Origin: Thermoplasmatota archaeon | GTDB taxonomy: Archaea; Thermoplasmatota; E2; DHVEG-1 | Direction of reading: 5' to 3' | DNA: 15,934 nucleotides | Assembly: GCA_018824925.1 (NCBI GenBank) | Contig: JAHJFH010000250.1 | Span: 1 to 15,934, forward strand | Notes under the pieces: generated by a model | Told to the model about the DNA's origin: nothing | The model's database searches: none | The model's input: only the letters and a program-made list of their open reading frames with translations | Shown: positions 15,249 through 15,934 of the stretch, piece after piece | Numbering within the stretch: the first letter of the stretch is position 1 | How the letters are laid out: each line of letters opens with the position of its first letter | Program-made: the position numbers and the translations under genes

Positions 15249-15424
15249 TATATTATATTGGCTTTTTTGATAAATTTATTTAATAAAGTATATGAGCTAA
15301 TACTGAAATTAAGTGAGTATATAATACAATATACCAATAAATCATTTTGTTTTATCAAAAGGGTTTATACTATTATTTTTGTGTTTTATGCTAGCTAATT
15401 CTTATTAGTTTTTCTTTGAAAACC
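15249..15424. other. AT-rich divergent spacer without a visible gene
   Basis: The gap between the leftward protease gene and the rightward PRC-barrel gene is about 280 bases and very AT-rich. I see no open reading frame with a ribosome-binding site and no tRNA or stable hairpin. A 10-base inverted repeat, TTTTGATAAA at 15265-15274 and TTTATCAAAA at 15351-15360, is separated by 76 bases. It could be chance at this composition. Confidence 0.5.
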
Positions 15425-15434
15425 ATTAAATATT
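15425..15434 (+). promoter_or_regulatory. TATA-like element of the PRC-barrel gene
   Basis: ATTAAATATT is centred about 40 bases before the ATG at 15469. This predicts transcription from near 15455 with a leader of roughly 14 bases that includes the GGGAGGT ribosome-binding site at 15457-15463. Confidence 0.45.
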
Positions 15435-15446
15435 CATTAATGAATA
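15431..15446. repeat. Perfect 16-base palindrome in the PRC-barrel promoter
   Basis: TATTCATTAATGAATA equals its own reverse complement. It overlaps the end of the TATA-like element and ends about 9 bases before the predicted transcription start. This is the usual place for a repressor operator. The regulator is unknown. Confidence 0.55.
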
Positions 15447-15468
15447 ACCATGTGACGGGAGGTCGATT

Positions 15469-15934
15469 ATGGCGATAAAAGAAATAAAACATAAGAGTCT
15501 ACCCTTAGACAAGTCAATAGAATTAAAAGATATTTTGGGTAAAAAGGTTTTGACAAAAGATGGAAAAAATCTTGGTAAAATTCGGTCAGTTCGAATGCAT
15601 CCTGAAAAATTAACGATTGAGGGTATTGAGGTTGATGCTGGTTTATTTAAAATTGATTGGTATATCGGAAAAAATTATATTAAGAGAATTACAGACCAAG
15701 GTGCAATGCTAAAAATTGATCCTGTTGATGAAATTATTGGTCATCAGGTATTTGATTCAACGGGGAAAAATATTGGTGAAATCAAGTCTGTGAATCGATC
15801 GAAAAAAACCAATAAACTACTACAGATTATTGTGTATTCAGATCTGTATCAAGACAACATCGAAATTGATTCACACTATATTGAAAACTGTGGTGATAGC
15901 TGTATTCTAAAAGAGCCTATAAAGGATATTATAG
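15469..15934 (+). CDS. Tandem PRC-barrel domain protein (5' part, runs off the window)
   Basis: The first 155 codons of a gene that continues beyond the window. Two similar beta-rich units are visible. The first is at about 22-80, with DILGKKVLTKDGKNLGKIRS and later IDWYIGKNYIKRI. The second is at about 84-150, with DEIIGHQVFDSTGKNIGEIKS and later IEIDSHYIENCGDSCIL. Each has the GxxVxxxxGxxxGxIxS start of a PRC-barrel, the small barrel of RimM and photosynthetic reaction centre H subunits. Short PRC-barrel proteins are common in Euryarchaeota; some bind the tubulin-like CetZ/FtsZ division machinery (CdpB family) and others have no assigned role. There is no membrane segment in the visible part. 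The ATG is supported by the ribosome-binding site GGAGGT, 5 bases upstream. The family call is good, but the function is open. Confidence 0.8.
   Translation, partial: MAIKEIKHKSLPLDKSIELKDILGKKVLTKDGKNLGKIRSVRMHPEKLTIEGIEVDAGLFKIDWYIGKNYIKRITDQGAMLKIDPVDEIIGHQVFDSTGKNIGEIKSVNRSKKTNKLLQIIVYSDLYQDNIEIDSHYIENCGDSCILKEPIKDII

Noticed and set aside
15265..15360. 10-base inverted repeat (TTTTGATAAA and TTTATCAAAA) plus TATTGG and CCAATA pairs, as a possible large hairpin or regulatory RNA
   Set aside because: The pairs are not nested, so they cannot form one hairpin. In such AT-rich DNA a 10-base match over 76 bases may be chance.

Overview
The window reads as a gene-dense, AT-rich stretch of archaeal chromosome. 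The archaeal and eukaryote-type genes fix the domain: ribosomal protein L44e, GINS subunit Gins51, RadB, archaeal Dph2, NOB1 with its zinc ribbon, and a Ser-His-Asp signal peptidase of the Sec11 type. RadB points to Euryarchaeota in the broad sense. The secreted protein with PKD-like and Gly-rich C-terminal beta domains resembles proteins common in Thermoplasmatota, but placement below Euryarchaeota is a guess. TATA-like boxes about 25 bases ahead of plausible starts, and T-rich stretches after stops, are also archaeal in style.

Layout. (1) Bases 1-7220 are a long leftward run. In transcription order it holds a small membrane-anchored protein of unknown function, an MTA/SAH-deaminase-type amidohydrolase (4-base overlap), a DUF401 membrane protein, a bacterial-type APH-like plus P-loop kinase fusion, dph2 (3-base gap), radB, gins51 and the start of rpl44e, which has its own TATA box. 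(2) Bases 7221-7355 are a divergent promoter region. (3) Bases 7356-10630 run rightward: nadA, a cysteine desulfurase, queD and queC, with gaps of 0 to 11 bases. (4) Convergent to these, hisS, nob1 and a Sec11-type signal peptidase run leftward (13281-10642). (5) A large secreted metzincin-like metalloprotease candidate is leftward at 15191-13377. (6) After an AT-rich divergent spacer, a rightward tandem PRC-barrel protein starts at 15469 and leaves the window.

How the genes work together. The rightward operon joins an Fe-S quinolinate synthase (NAD synthesis), the desulfurase that can supply its sulfur, and two enzymes of 7-deazaguanine (archaeosine) synthesis. QueE and the GTP cyclohydrolase of that pathway are not in the window. 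The left block mixes replication and repair (Gins51, RadB), translation (L44e, diphthamide on EF-2) and adenosine-derivative salvage. The hisS-nob1-sec11 block combines tRNA charging, 18S/16S-type rRNA 3' maturation and protein secretion.

Most of the window is ordinary housekeeping, and I see no phage, IS element, CRISPR array, tRNA or rRNA. The least explained parts are the 146-residue membrane-anchored protein ahead of the deaminase, the kinase fusion inside an archaeal housekeeping run, the secreted metalloprotease, and dyad elements in the nadA and PRC-barrel promoters. I do not see a clear new multi-gene system.
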